Assembly: GCA_033239525.1 (NCBI GenBank)
Contig: BSYO01000033.1
Span: 7,493,501 to 7,557,500, forward strand
Source of the DNA: Nepenthes gracilis
Lineage: Eukaryota > Streptophyta > Magnoliopsida > Caryophyllales > Nepenthaceae
Length of the DNA: 64,000 nucleotides
Reading direction: 5' to 3'
The position numbers and the translations under genes were made by a program. Each line of letters begins with the position of its first letter. Position 1 is the first letter of the stretch. Positions 33,790-45,640 of this stretch are shown piece after piece. Under the pieces are notes generated by a model that was given only the letters and a program-made list of their open reading frames with translations, did not search any database and was not told the DNA's origin.

Positions 33790-34899
33790 TGTTGCGTCCT
33801 GCATCCCAAGGTCCACATGCAACACAATTCTTTGGGGGAGATGGATGTAGAGAGGGAAAAATTAAGACTAGATTTTACGTGGAAAGCCTCCCCTTAAATG
33901 AGGAGGAAAAACTACGAGACTTTGGGTCTTTAGAAATACTTCACTATGGGATGGAAGTATTTACAAAGTACAAGTGTTAGGGGTGGATCCCTTCCTTGTC
34001 TCTTGTTTTGTATTTCTCTCCTTGGAATGTTCTCTCGTTGGGAAACTTTGTCACTCTTCAACTTCTTCTTATTTGGAAGAGAGGGGGAAAGAGTTATGGG
34101 AGAGTCGAAGTCCTTTCTTGTCTTTCTCACTGGGGTGAGCCGGGAAAAGAAGACTTTCTCTTCTGGAGTGAGTGGGAAGGAAATGGCCGAAAAAGTCCCC
34201 TAGGCAAGAGCCTTTGCTGAGTATTTATAGGAAAAAACGTGCCGTTGGGGAGGAGACACGTGGCAGCCAACAGACGGTCGAGAGGTTGTCCACTGTCTCA
34301 CTGGCCTTATTTAATGCTGCTGACGAGTGCAGGACAGCACGCGGCAGTCGTCGCTGGTACGGCCTAAGCATGTCAGGCGTATATGCCCTAGGCGTCAGTC
34401 TTGACTTGACTAGGTATGCCCTGTGGAGACGGTGTTTGACAGTGGTTGCAGGTTCCTTGGGAATCGACGAGGTCGCTTAGCTGACATTCTCTGCCGTGTA
34501 TAAGATAGTCCTCATCCTTGCGTGGCGTGCCTTGTTGTTTTGTGGCTTCGAGGACTTTGGAGAAGGCAGCCCTTGAGGGGTCTTTGGACATTTGTGGAGG
34601 GTCCTCGAGTCTCTTCTTGACTTCTCGGACTGATTGGTGGCTTGGCGGAGCTTCTGGGGGTTCTCGGGCTTTTTCTTCCTATCCTCGTGTCTGGATATCA
34701 TTAGTGATGTCCTTGAGCCCCTTATGGCCAAAGGGGGCCTCTCGGACCTTCGTTGCAACTTTGGTTCTCGGGACACTTGCGGTATTTTGAAGCCTCTAGG
34801 GCCGTCCAGCCCTCTTGGTTCGTGGACGAATTCTTAGACTTTTTACCTGGGCCTTTCCTTTAGGCCGTGTTTTATGGGCCCTTATATTGCGGCCCAACA
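33790..34899 (-). repeat. Element B 3' LTR
   Basis: 1,110 bp, pairs with 39090-40163; starts tgttgcgtcc and ends ggcccaaca on the plus strand. Minus-strand TATAAATA at 34222-34229. It keeps about 40 bp near 34700-34740 missing in the 5' copy. Confidence 0.95.
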
Positions 34900-34911
34900 T
34901 AGCCCCCCATG
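34900..34911 (-). other. Polypurine tract of element B
   Basis: Minus strand CATGGGGGGCTA directly before the LTR start TGTTGGGCC. Confidence 0.85.
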
Positions 34912-35280
34912 CCAAAGGGTTCGAGGTCCTTGTCCGTTTAGCATGAAGTCGCTGCTCTTCTAGGGATGCTGGTCTCTTTTTGCTCAAGTTTGTCCGCGCG
35001 TGCGTTGTAGCTCAAAAAGGACGTTCCTGAGTGGGCAGGAGCATGACAGTCCTTGTCTTGACTTAGGCTGTTCGCAGCGTACATGCTAGGCTTAGTGGGG
35101 GATCGTTCAGGATTTCTTCTAAGGTCCGAGACCTTTCCCACGCCGCCGTTTGGGCTTCTGTAGGGTATTAAATGCTGAAGTGACGCACTGACAGGTGTCT
35201 TGGGAAGGTAAGGCCATCATTCTTTTGAATGGCCGTGTGACGCATGGCAAGGGTAATGAATGCGCATTTTTGAATTTGAA

Positions 35281-35295
35281 GGGTATTTAAACGCC
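35281..35295 (+). promoter_or_regulatory. TTTAAAC box before the antisense gene of element B
   Basis: Plus strand gggtatttaaacgcc, about 130 bp before the start codon, matching the box at 12003-12017 in element A. Confidence 0.55.
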
Positions 35296-36302
35296 TTCTT
35301 GTCCCGATTCTTCATCTTTGTGTATGCCTTTCGTTTCCTCCTTCAAGTGTCGAGATTTTCTTTGCTTTTCTGTCTTCGCTTTTCGACATCGATAGCACCT
35401 GGAGTGAGGGTTATTGCCTCCACGATGACGCTTGACAGGCTTGCGGAGATTCGAGCATGATATCGGATCCCCGAGTCCACAGCCATGATAATTCCTGAGT
35501 CGTACGATAGGGCGTGGTGCCCTCAGGATGGCTTCATCACCGTTTATGAAGTCCACCTCAAAGGTGGGCTACGGTTTCCTGTGGCGGAGGAGCTTTATGA
35601 CATCATGAGGGCACTCGGGGTCCCATTCGCCAGGCTCCAGCCGAATGCAGTAAGGTATATGGTGTCCTTGTATGTTATCTTCCGGTGCCAGAAGAAGCTC
35701 TTGAATGCCCTTACGGTCAAGGTTATGTTTCGTTTTACACATAACATTAACTGGATTACAATGACCCCCCGTCCGGATTTTTCGCTAATGTTTGGGGGGA
35801 ATCCGGACTCCACGAAGTGAGGAAGGATAAGTTCTTCTTCCTTGGCGTTCACGAGCATTGGGCTGTCCCCTTTGAATGGGGGAAGGTGGCCAGCCAGTAT
35901 AACTCTGACCCTTCGAAGGGGGACAGGAAGAGCGTGAAGGAGTTCACAGATTTAGTGTTAGCCAATCTGGGAAGCTTCCACCTGGATAAGTGCAATATCT
36001 GGCTATCATCCGAGAAATTTGAGGAAGCCAAGTGGAGACCACGGGCCAAGGCCTCTGCTGCCGCTTCTCCCGAGAAGTCTAAGGAAAAGAGACTAAGGAG
36101 GGGAGCGGGGACACTGAGGATTGGGAGTCCCGCTGACCGCTCAAAAAAGAACCTTCCGGCCGAGAGTTCGGAACGCCCAGCGGTTGTTGCTGAGCTCCCT
36201 TCCAGTGATGATGATGACGATTTAAACGCCAGTGATTTAAGAGATGATGACGTGATTGCTCCTCTGCTTAAAAGGTCGAGGACTCGTACCTTATCAAAGT
36301 CC

Positions 36303-36412
36303 TCGGGGACTGAAGGTCTCGCCTTCACTTCCACTGCTAATCCTCTTACTGAGTCCTCGGGGACTGAAGGTCTCGCCTTCACTTCCACTGCTAATCCTCT
36401 TATTGAGTCCTC
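36303..36412 (+). repeat. 48-bp in-frame duplication within the antisense gene
   Basis: tcctcggggactgaaggtct begins at 36300 and again at 36354, duplicating SSGTEGLAFTSTANPL in frame; a third, partial start (tcctcggga) follows at 36408. The period is 54 bp. Confidence 0.85.
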
Positions 36413-36840
36413 GGGAGTGATCGTACTGATTGTGGAGCGCCCAGACATCCAACCCCCAGTGATGATTTTGTTCCTGGAGCTCCCGCTGATTTGCTTGGTG
36501 ACGTCTCGGATAGGATTGATCATCCCTTCGAGTACATAGGAGGCGGGGACTCCGTCATGGATGCTGAGAGGGGAATGATGGCTGAGACGATCCGAGAGGT
36601 GGTAGAAGCCAAGGAGTTAGGCGTCGTTGATCTGATGTCCCTTGATCCTTCTGAGCACCCCGTTGTAGCCCCTGCTGATCAGCCATCCGAGCTTCCTGGG
36701 GGCGCCGATTTCGAGGTGGGCTCTTCGGTGCCTCTTATAGCTGCGGAGACTGTGCCTAAGGGCGCTTGCGCCTAGGGAGACCTAATGGAGCCCGAGACAC
36801 GGGGGAGTGTGACATAGGGAACGATCCCCTTGTTTTTGAG

Positions 36841-36908
36841 GTAACCCACTGTTTCTCCTTTTGCCTTGCTTCCGGTTGCTCGTGTTTTGATGAGTTTTTC
36901 TGTTGCAG
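36841..36908 (+). other. 68-bp intron-like segment in the antisense gene of element B
   Basis: Starts gtaacc, is pyrimidine-rich and ends ttctgttgcag. Position matches the intron in element A, just before the coiled coil. The flanking frames do not join cleanly, probably because of nearby frameshifts. Confidence 0.55.
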
Positions 36909-37492
36909 CTCAGGGTCTGATTAGAGGCCTTAATGAGCTGGTGGGAGAGATCGCCCAGTCCCGCTCGGAAATGGGGTCCTTGAGGGCCGCTCGAGAAGCT
37001 GCGTAAGCGGCCAAAGCGGAGTTGGTTGAAGCAAGGGGGAGATTTCCTTTTTGAAGGATACTGTCAAGCTTCTACGGCTTCAGCAGGGCCTTCTTCGAGA
37101 CAGGGTCCTTCGTCTGGAGGAGAGGCTAAGGACGTCCGTGTAGATTGTGGAGATGGCCCCAATATTGGACAACAAGTACGGGGATGGCATTTGCATGTGC
37201 CGCCAGGTGCTGCGACTGATCTGCCCACGGTTTCCTGTGGCTGTCCTCGATCCCAGGAACGCTAGTGCCCTAAGCGCAGAGGATTTATACGGCGTTGCTA
37301 GGAGGCCTTTTCCTGGGCCTCCTCGGGCAGGGCCTGAAGGTGAACCTCTTACGCCCGAGGAGCCAGTTCCGGAGGACCAGGCAGGGTCTTCAGGAGCTCA
37401 AGAGGCTCAAGGAGAAGGGAGTCAAGAGGCGCCCCTTGACATTTTGTTTCTTTTCTTACCTTGTAACACGTTGTACATGAATTTATTTTATG

Positions 37493-37498
37493 AATAAA
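37493..37498 (+). terminator. Poly(A) signal after the antisense gene
   Basis: aataaa overlaps the stop codon of the last frame and is followed by T- and GT-rich sequence (tttttgtcctgcttgt), the pattern of a plant 3' end on the plus strand. Confidence 0.45.
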
Positions 37499-37717
37499 AC
37501 TTGTCCTTTAATGGACTTTTTGTCCTGCTTGTACAAGTGCTGTTCTTCTCTTCTCTCTTTCTCCCTCTTTTGTGACGCGATGCACAGTGCCTTACTCTTA
37601 GTTTTGAGTGTGTGATCTCCTTAGGACTCTTAGCCTCTTAATTTCTCGGGTTTGAGCATGTGATCCTTTTAGGATCCTCTAGCTTTTTAACCTTTTGACC
37701 TCTCAGGTTTTTCGATG

Positions 37718-37931
37718 TTGGAGTTCGGCCTTTGGGGCGGCTCTGTCACAGCCGAGTTTTTGGAGTTCGGCCTCTGGGGCCGCTCGGTCACAGCCGAGTT
37801 TTTGGAGTTCGACTGCTGGGGCTGCTCGGTCACAGCCAAGTTTTTAGAGTTCGACCTCCTGGGCCGCTCGGTTACAGCCGAGTTTTTGGAGTTCGACCTC
37901 CGAGTCCGCTCGATCACAACCGAGTTTTTGG
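37718..37931. repeat. 42-bp tandem array in element B, five copies
   Basis: Units start ttggagttcg at 37718, 37760 and 37802 and continue with the same 42-bp spacing; each carries ccgctcggtcacagccgag. The reverse complement (ctcggctgtgaccgagcggc) is the core of the second array in element C. Confidence 0.93.
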
Positions 37932-38216
37932 CTTTGAGTTGTGAATTGCCTTGTTGTTGATGAGGGGGCATGAGAATACTTCATAATAGACACAATGAAG
38001 GGACGTTTTTATTGATGTACACGTGTTACATTGCGTGGCCTCCAAGGCCCTTTTTAGTCCTTACGTTACATCAGTCCGCGCGCTTGGGCCTTTATGCTCC
38101 TCTTTGCCATTCCCTTGGTCCTCCTGAGAATTACGTTCAGTGCTGGCCTCGCCGGTATTGACACCCCCAGCGGGGGGTCAGGCGCACTCCGCGGTATTGG
38201 CGCCCCCAGCGGGGGG

Positions 38217-39077
38217 TCAGGTATGTTCTGCGCCCATTATGGCCTTGCCTTTCGAGCGGTGCGTCCGGCTGCGTCCCGCTACTCCGGGGCCATGCCCGGG
38301 TCGTGGCAGAAAGCGGTCAAGATAGTCTTCCATTACCAGTCGCTCGATCTCCGCCTGGAGCTTCGTGCAGTCCTCGGTATCATGGTCGCGGCTGCAGTGG
38401 TAATGACAATACTCCCACTGGTCGCCTCCCTCTAGAGTCTTCAGCGCCTTGGGCCATCTCAGGAATTCTTCGTCCCTGATCTGCCTCAAGATATTGGTGA
38501 GGGACTCAGTGAGAGCAAGTGGGCCTGAGGGCCCATTTCCTCCAAGGACCATCCGTTTGGGCTCGCTTTGCTCTGGCGGTCCATGGGTCTTCCTTCGGGC
38601 GCCAGCCCTTATTTTTCCTTCCCTTGTCATTGGGGACAGGGGGTCTTCTCGTCCTACCGGCTGGCTCGTTTTGCCGGTTTTGGGTTCGAAGACCGTTTTC
38701 CAAAACCTCTTGAGCCCCCTCTTCGTTGGGGCCTGGCTCATGGACTTCTTTCTATTGAGGTAATTCCTCAATTCGCCGGGAGCTTGCGCCCCTTGTCGCC
38801 TCTGGGGCACTACTGGGCACGGGCTTTCGGGGTGAGTGTCACTGGACTGCTCGTCCACCCTCTCACGGAGGGTACGGACGGCTCTTGAAAGGCTATCCAC
38901 CTTCTGTACTAGCTTGCGTACGCTAGTACTGGGACCGCCACTCATCCTCCCGCTTGATGGGAGGCACCTGTCGAAGCGCTCCTCCTCCCGGGTGTACATA
39001 CTATCTTGTCTGCTCACCATCTTCGGAGCGCGGCTGTTGTGAGGGGGCAAGCTTGTGAGCCTTTTGTTAGTTCTCAT
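38217..39077 (-). CDS. Shortened gag of element B, open 286 codons
   Basis: The start is the ATG at 39077, inside the primer site region, as is usual in this lineage; the longer frame upstream runs into the LTR. Residues 53-78 form a short coiled coil (VRKLVQKVDSLSRAVRTLRE). LRNYLNRKK (103-111) is the conserved start also seen in element A. Where A then has the capsid core, B goes through a basic linker straight to LRQIRDEEFLRWPKALKTL and a zinc knuckle at 224-237, CHYHCSRDHDTEDC, fitting C-x2-H-x4-H-x4-C. The capsid core is thus missing, yet the frame is open. The protein could still bind RNA or mix into particles made by a partner; that is inference. Confidence 0.85.
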   Translation of the reverse strand: MRTNKRLTSLPPHNSRAPKMVSRQDSMYTREEERFDRCLPSSGRMSGGPSTSVRKLVQKVDSLSRAVRTLRERVDEQSSDTHPESPCPVVPQRRQGAQAPGELRNYLNRKKSMSQAPTKRGLKRFWKTVFEPKTGKTSQPVGREDPLSPMTREGKIRAGARRKTHGPPEQSEPKRMVLGGNGPSGPLALTESLTNILRQIRDEEFLRWPKALKTLEGGDQWEYCHYHCSRDHDTEDCTKLQAEIERLVMEDYLDRFLPRPGHGPGVAGRSRTHRSKGKAIMGAEHT

Positions 39078-39089
39078 AGACGGCGCCAA
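39071..39089 (-). other. Primer-binding site of element B
   Basis: The minus strand reads TTGGCGCCGTCTATGAGAA directly after the LTR end CGCAACA. The same site occurs in element C. Confidence 0.92.
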
Positions 39090-40163
39090 TGTTGCGTCCT
39101 GGATCCCGGGGTCCACGTGCAACACAATTGTTTGGGGGAGATGGATGTAGAGAGGGAAAAATTGAGACTAGATTTTACATGGAAAGCCTCCCCTTAAATG
39201 AAGAGGAAAAATCACGAGGTTTTGGGCCTTTAGAAATACTTTACTATTGGATGGAAGTCTTTACAAAGTACAAGTGTTAGGGGTAGATCCCTTCCTTGTC
39301 TCTTGTTTTGTATTTCTCTCCTTGGAATATTCTCTCGTTGGGAAGCTTTGTCACTCTTCCACTTCTTATTTGGAAGAGAGGGGGAAAGAGCTATGGGAGA
39401 GTCGAAGTCCTTTCTTGTCTTTCTCACTAGGGTGAGCCGGGAAAAGAAGACTTTCTCTTCTGGAGTGAGTGGGAAGGAAATGGTCGAAAAAAAAGTCCCT
39501 AGGCAAGAGCCTTTCTTGAGTATTTATAGGAAAAAATGTGCCGTTGGGGGGGAGACACGTGACAGCAAACGGGCGGCCGGGAGGCTGTCCATTGTCTCAC
39601 TGGCCTCATTTAATGCTGCTGACGAGTGTAGGACAGCACGCAGTAGGTGCCACTGGTAGGGCCTAAGCGTGTCAGGCGAGTAGGTCCTAGGCATCAGTCT
39701 TGACTTGACTAGGCGTGCCCTATGGAGACGGTGTCTGGAAGTGGTTGCAGGTTCCTTGGGAATCGACGAGGTCGCTTAGCTGGCATTCTCGGCCGTGTAT
39801 GAGATAGTCCTCGTCCTTGCGTGGCGTGCCTTGTTGTTTTGTGGCTCGAGGACTTTGGTGAAGGCAGCCCTTGAGGGGTCTTTGGATCTTTGTGGAGAGT
39901 CCTCGAGTCTCTTCTTGACTTCTCAGACTGATTGGTGGTTTGGCGGAGCTTCTGGGGGTTCTCGGGCTTTTTCTTCCTGTCCTCGTGTCAGGATATCATT
40001 AGTCTCGGACCTTCGTTGCAACTTTGGTTCTCGGGACACTTGCCGGTATTTTGGAGCCTCTAGGGCCGTCCAGCCCTTTTGGTTCGTGGACGAATTCTTG
40101 GACTTTTTACCTGGGCCTTCCTTTTGGGCCATATTTTATGGGCCCTTATATTACGGCCCAACA
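39090..40163 (-). repeat. Element B 5' LTR
   Basis: 1,074 bp, pairs with 33790-34899. The minus strand has TATAAATA at 39521-39528, the likely promoter of gag. Confidence 0.95.
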
Positions 40164-43100
40164 ATAACAATATATTACATTTATAATTATAGATATTTTA
40201 GAATGGGCGGTGCTCTCATGATAGTATATATTTAAAGATAGAAATTGGTCTTGTGATTGCCAATATTTAACAACCAGTATTACTCTCATGATTGTATATT
40301 CAACAATAGTAGTAACTCTCACAATTGTTTTGAATTAACGATGAAACTAATATCGTCATTAAAAAGTTAGTTTAATATTAACAATAATTAAAAAAATATC
40401 ATCATTAAAAATTTTTAATGATAAAGATATAATGACAATAATTTTCCGTCATTAAAATATTTTAATGACACAAATTAAACTTTTAGCGACCATAAACCTC
40501 ATTGTTAAAACTACTTTTTCTTGTAGTAAATTGAGAGAAAATCTAGAAAGCATCGAGAGTGTTCCAAAGAACTTTACTTCTTCTAATGAATATAGAAATG
40601 AGTCCAATGATAATGTAACACTTGATTTACTATTTAATTGATTTGACATTATTAATTATTTTGAATTTATTTTTAATATATTAAAAATAATTATGCAATA
40701 TAAATTTAAAAAAATTTTAATAAAAGAAGCAAGATTGGTTCCTGATATATACTTGACGAGCGTTTGTGCAAACTTTTGACAGATAAAATGCATGTGAGGA
40801 GCACCTCTGGATTGCTTGAACGGGATTCAAATAAATAGATGGGCGTTTGATGTGCGTTTGGGGTGCCTAATGTGCACCTGAGGCTACGCTCGTGCATGAA
40901 CAAAGTTAGACACAATGTCTAACGTGTGCTTAAGGCAGTGTTTATGCGTTGGTTCTTTTATATAAGGAGATGTGCATAGTTTTTGGGCATTTAGCACGGG
41001 AAGAAAAAGGAATGAGAGAAAAGAGAAGGGAAGAAAGAGAAATGAACAAAAGAAGAATAATTTGGGATTTTTTGATTAGTCTATTAGATCAGAGGTTAAA
41101 GATAAGTATCATTAAATCCTATCTTTGGTGTATTTCAGTTTCTATTTAATTTTGCTTATATTTAGCGATTTTAGTATACATAATGTCATTTTCATTTACT
41201 CCATTTGATTCTTCATGCATGTATGTAGTTTTACTTGTTAGTTTGAGGTTTTTTTTTTTTTACTGAGTATGTAAGAAGTTTGAGGATTTGAACGAAATAA
41301 AAAACTATTTTAAAATATCGGACTTATATCTAAAATTTTGTAAAGAAAAATAATGAAAGTTTGCATATGGGCCTTACATGTAGTATTTTATGTATGTGTT
41401 TCGAGTTAGGTTCTATTTTGATATTTGATTTGATATTTGCATTTTTTTTTCATGATAAAATGTTTTGTGTTTGTACTTTTTGGAATAAAAATTTTGTACT
41501 TTTTTCTTAGATAAAAAAAGATTTAAACATTGTTATATAGACTCTCTTTAGTCTGATTTTCATAAGAATCATTATAATAAATTAAACAGAATTAATATAT
41601 TTAAATATTTAAATATTTTTAGACAAATTTGAAGATTATACTTGTCATCCAAGGGTGACAAAATAAAGTGATATTTGTCCCCATTTATATGTGAGAATAT
41701 GTAAATGGTCCGCTTATAGGTCTAAATAGTAGTGGTTCAACTCACAATTTTATTATTTTTTTAGCCATTTTAGATTAGAAAGTTATGGATATCTTGTATG
41801 GAGCTTGAATATAGACATTGGTAAAATTGTATGCATATTTTGTGAATATTAGTTTTATAGTTGGATAGTGTTTATATTGGATGTATTTGGTATTGAGGGG
41901 ACAAATAGATTGATCATAGTTTATATTATTGTTAAGGAATCATGGTGTGGATTATCATGTTATTTAGTTATTGTGATATTTGGTTTGTATTATATTGGTA
42001 GCGTGGTTTATAATATTAGTTTGTCGCCATTTTTTTATGAACATTTGGAACACGTTGTATTCAGTTTTATTGTTTGGGCAGGTAGTTTAGAGTGATCCTA
42101 TAATTGTTGATATCATTATTTATTATTATGATTATTGTTGGCATTGCATGAATATTTTATTAGGTCCAACCCAAATTTAGATACGTATTTAGATGTTTGT
42201 ATTTCAAGATTTTATTTTATAAATTATGATTATTATTAATTATTATCGTTATTTACTTTTACTTTGAGTTTTTAATAAATAAGGTTGATGGCCTCTAATA
42301 GATCTACTCTTGGATTTAAAGATGATGAAATAAATACAAGTAACCAACCCAAGCAAAATTGTTTGTGCCAACTACTTGTAGCAATGTGGAAGATGTGGGC
42401 ATCGTAAGAGTAGGGGAAATATTGATAAACAAATAGTTATAGAACTCCGAGGAGTTAACCTATCATGTATTCCCACTACCTTTTCCCAATGGAAAATTTG
42501 TCCACTGTCACCCAATTATTCAATGATCAACCGTAGTGTGAATCATCTAATATGTGGTAGAGAACATTTAATATGCGAATCATATTATCACCTATTATAA
42601 AGGTGAGAGAGTAGAGAGAGAATAGAGATGTGCTGGTAATGGTTAAAAGAAGAGGAGAGGAAGTATTTGTATATTTTTTTATTTAAATAAAATTTGTACA
42701 TGAAGCTCTTGTAATTGATGTATCTGAAAAATAAATCCAAAAAAAAAAAAAACCTTCAATAAATAAATAAATAAATGTCTGGAAAACCATAATTGCATGG
42801 ACAGATGAAGGCAGCAAGCAGGACGGAAAGCAATGGGCAGATCAGGCAGCAAGCAATGGACTGTTTTCGGGTACAGAAGCACAGTGTTCACTATCATTCC
42901 GTCGGCAGAAGCTTTTTCCTTCTGTTTCCGACATGGCATGTAAAAGGGCGCGGACATACTCATGTCCGGAGGACCACAATGCACGGCTGGCGGATTCTCG
43001 TCCGCAGAAAACAAGATCATTTTATGAGTAAAATTTTGGATTTTTTAACCCGCATGTATGTATGGCGTTAATCAAATAATTAGTAGAAGAAATCAGGATC

Positions 43101-43439
43101 GGGGGTGCTCTCCGATAAAGATGTACGCCGTGCATTTTACGGGTAGAAAAAGGTTTTATTTTTATTTTTTAAAATAAATGTGCTCATTTTTTTAAAATTT
43201 TTATTATATATTTTAAAAAAATAATTATGATCTTATTATTTTAAATTAATTAATTTTAATTAATTTTTTTAAATTAATTAAATTATAATAATTTATTTAA
43301 AAATAAGATATGAAAAATATTTTTTTCATTTCAATGAGAGAAAAAATTCCCCTCAAATGTAGCAGCACATAGCTACAACAGTTGAATTTTTTTTTTTAAA
43401 AAATATGATAATATGGATATTCTATTAATTTCATATTTT
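40164..43439. other. AT-rich DNA; possible old solo LTR
   Basis: No convincing gene. 40957-40966 has ttttatataagg followed by a purine-rich run (gggaagaaaaaggaatgaga), as in the transcribed start of Gypsy LTRs, but no partner or target duplication was found. 42800-43020 is less AT-rich with short open frames on both strands and no family features. Confidence 0.45.
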
Positions 43440-43444
43440 AAAAG
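43440..43444. repeat. Target-site duplication of element C, left
   Basis: aaaag, identical to 48441-48445. Confidence 0.9.
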
Positions 43445-45226
43445 TGTTGGGTCCGGTATTGCGGGTCAACTCGAAACCAGAGGCGTACCGAAGAAGTCTT
43501 ACAAAGGCGGGAAATATTTTCGTTTTTGGCGGGAAGATTACTATTGGCGGGAGTTTTTGGACTCGTTTTGGAGGGAAAATGTTCACCCCCTTTTTTCAAT
43601 AAAAGGACCAGCCGGGCACAGGAAAGGGGGGAGGAAAAAGCAGAGAAGAAAACAAATCCCTAAACAGGGAAGCAAAGTCTGGAAACGGCGGCTGGTGCCC
43701 TGGCTTTGTTCTTGCCAATCAGAACCCGAAAGCTTCAAATGCAGCGCCTTGACCTCCCTACCCTAATTCTAAGCTCACTGATGAAGTAGAGTAGCACCAA
43801 ATCCAGTTAATGGCGCCTGGCCCTCTTTTCCCGCCTCCGTCAACATAGGACTCAAAGCCCTCAATGGCGGTGCCCGGAATCCCTTCCCAAACAGGGCGAC
43901 GGTCCCCGCAACCGCCATTCCTCCTCGCATCCGCCTGTTCATGGCGAGATAGAGACTCAAGGTCCCCGAATCGAATCTCGCCTCATGGGAAATTGCCTTC
44001 CATTGCTCATCGGCCAAGCAGAGCGCGAAGTCCTCTTCACCTCTCCATCTGCGCCCGTCACCAGCGAAACAGGACGCGGCGTTCTCCCAATAAGCGGCCC
44101 TGCAATTTCTCCGCAGTCTGCGCGGATCGAGCATAGAGCTCGCCAACACTGGCGCACAACCGCTCTTTTTTCCCCTAATAGGGCGGCTCAAAGCTCCCAA
44201 CTATGGCCACCCTTCCTCCTCGTGCTCTCACCCGAAAACAGAGTGTGAGGCCCCCCTCAGATAATGGCCTGTTCCCACGACAACGGTCTCCCAGAGGCAG
44301 AGCCCGAAAGCTCTCTCTAAACTGGAAACCCAAGGCTCTCAGTAGAATAGAGAGCAAATCCTCGCTCCTGCCAACGGCGCCTGGTCGCCGTCCTCCAGAT
44401 CTAGTCAAACGAGAGCACTAAGCCCTTCGCTACAGGAGCCCAGAGTCCCCTGATGCTTACTCCGCTCCAAAGAATGGAACCCAACAAGAATGGAACCCAA
44501 CGAGGCCTCGCCGATGGTGCTCGACCGTGAACGGGAATGCGGTTCCTCCCAAAGGGGAGCGAGGCCTTCGCAGATCGGGGGCGGAAGGCATGCTCAATGG
44601 GACGCCCATCGCACGAAGGAGAAGGTCCTCAGCTGGTAGAGCACAAAACACTCGCCCCGGTGTTCCTCCGTATGAGTACGAAGCTCTCCCAAAACAATAT
44701 CCTGTGGTTATTAACTTCACGACAGCTTGCTCGGGTCAAGTGGGCAATCCGGTACTTATCGGCCCACCAACGCGACTCGTGCCGAATAGGCCACACACTC
44801 ATTCTGGCGCACTCCGGGAGATCTCCGAATATCACCAAGGCCCACGAACATCTAAAATCCGCCCTCCGCGGGCGCGCCCCCAAGAGGGATTTTCCTAAGC
44901 CGCTCTCCATGGGTGCACAGGTAAGTCGCCCTTTGCCGGGCGCATCCATGGATCTCACGCCTCCAATCACATCCTTCTCACACTCCCCTCATTCTCGTAT
45001 CGTACGCATGCATTCCTCCATTTATTGCGCAAGATATCTGACTTGAGCATCGTAGTGTTGACGGGGGACAACCCCCCGTCGGCCTCTGACCTCTCGTTCG
45101 TTGTTTGTGTTGTGCAGGTCCAGGTTCATAGAGACGGAGACCGAATCCTTCTCCCGACACCGCCACGTGCTTGGGAATCCGAAGGCTCTCTAATCCGTAC
45201 GGCAACTGTAGACCCGGGACGCAATA
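43445..45226 (+). repeat. Element C 5' LTR
   Basis: 1,782 bp, starts tgttgggtcc and ends gggacgcaata (final ca changed to ta). caataaaagg near 43597 is a possible TATA-like box. Many reading frames cross this LTR on both strands because of its GC content, but all are duplicated in the other LTR and none has family features. Confidence 0.95.
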
Positions 45227-45244
45227 TTGGCGCCGTCTATGGGA
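45227..45244 (+). other. Primer-binding site of element C
   Basis: ttggcgccgtctatggga directly after the LTR; the most complete copy of the site used by all four Tat-type elements here. Confidence 0.92.
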
Positions 45245-45640
45245 AACGCGACAAAAAGCCTAGCGTCTCCCTTCAATACTCAATCTCACATACAAAGATC
45301 GGCAGCACTCGGGTTTCCGCCAGCGCTATGGCTCAGACCATGGCCTCCTATAGCACTGATCCCACATTGGGTAGCCATGCCTGAGGGCTCCGCTCCTTAA
45401 CCCTCGGATAGGCAGAGAATAACAACATCCGGAACGCAGATCGTTTCCTCGCCTGGAGCGGAGCCATCGGTCGCAACGACCCCTCATCCATTAGGCCATG
45501 CCTGGGGGCTCCGCCCTCTAACTCTAAGATGGTCAAGGGATATCAGCATCACGCTTGCAAGCCACCATATTGGCCGGAGGCGAAGCCCCCCATGGGCGGC
45601 AACCTCCCCTTTCTCGGGTGGCCGCGCGGACGTACAATCA

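Larger units (their letters stand above)
35425..37497 (+). pseudogene. Antisense gene of Tat element B (Transposase_28-like), with intron
   Basis: Start chosen at ATG 35425 (MTLDRLAEIRA). A TGA at 35458 interrupts, after which the same frame continues to 35820. The N-terminal domain reads DGFITVYEVHLKGGLRFPV, MRALGVPFARLQPNAVRYM and INWITMTPRPDFSLMFGG, homologous to the gene in element A. After a frameshift near 35815 follow FFLGVHEHWAVPFEWG, then a charged part with SSDDDDD and a duplicated SSGTEGLAFTSTANPL unit. A second frameshift leads to 36491-36775. After the intron come a leucine-rich coiled coil (LKDTVKLLRLQQGLLRDRVL) and a C-terminal block (CRQVLRLICPRFPVAVLDP) similar to VQLVDPDFPVDL in A. 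The last frame ends in a proline/glutamate-rich tail at 37497. Breaks are few, so inactivation looks recent. Function of this gene class is unknown. Confidence 0.78.
33790..40163 (-). mobile_element. Non-autonomous Tat-type Gypsy element with gag and antisense gene only (element B)
   Basis: Minus-strand order: 5' LTR (39090-40163), primer site, gag (38217-39077), a 42-bp tandem array, an antisense gene (35425-37497, plus strand), polypurine tract, and 3' LTR (33790-34899). No protease, reverse transcriptase, RNase H or integrase sequence is present. Flanks are acaac (33785-33789) and ataac (40164-40168), a 5-bp target duplication with one mismatch. It would depend on enzymes from related autonomous elements, plausibly like A or D. 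Confidence 0.92.

Noticed and set aside
35849..36523. 224-residue minus-strand frame
   Set aside because: Lies opposite the antisense gene, whose domains and homologue in element A define the real frame; this is its complement.
37715..37960. Repetitive frames in several phases
   Set aside because: They translate the 42-bp array of element B, which lies between genes.
42679..43020. 113-residue minus-strand frame in a less AT-rich patch
   Set aside because: Begins in a patch open on both strands and ends in homopolymer; no motif or homology recognised.
44457..45046. Several overlapping frames over 100 codons on both strands
   Set aside because: They fall in the LTR of element C and recur in the other LTR; the GC-rich composition gives few stops.
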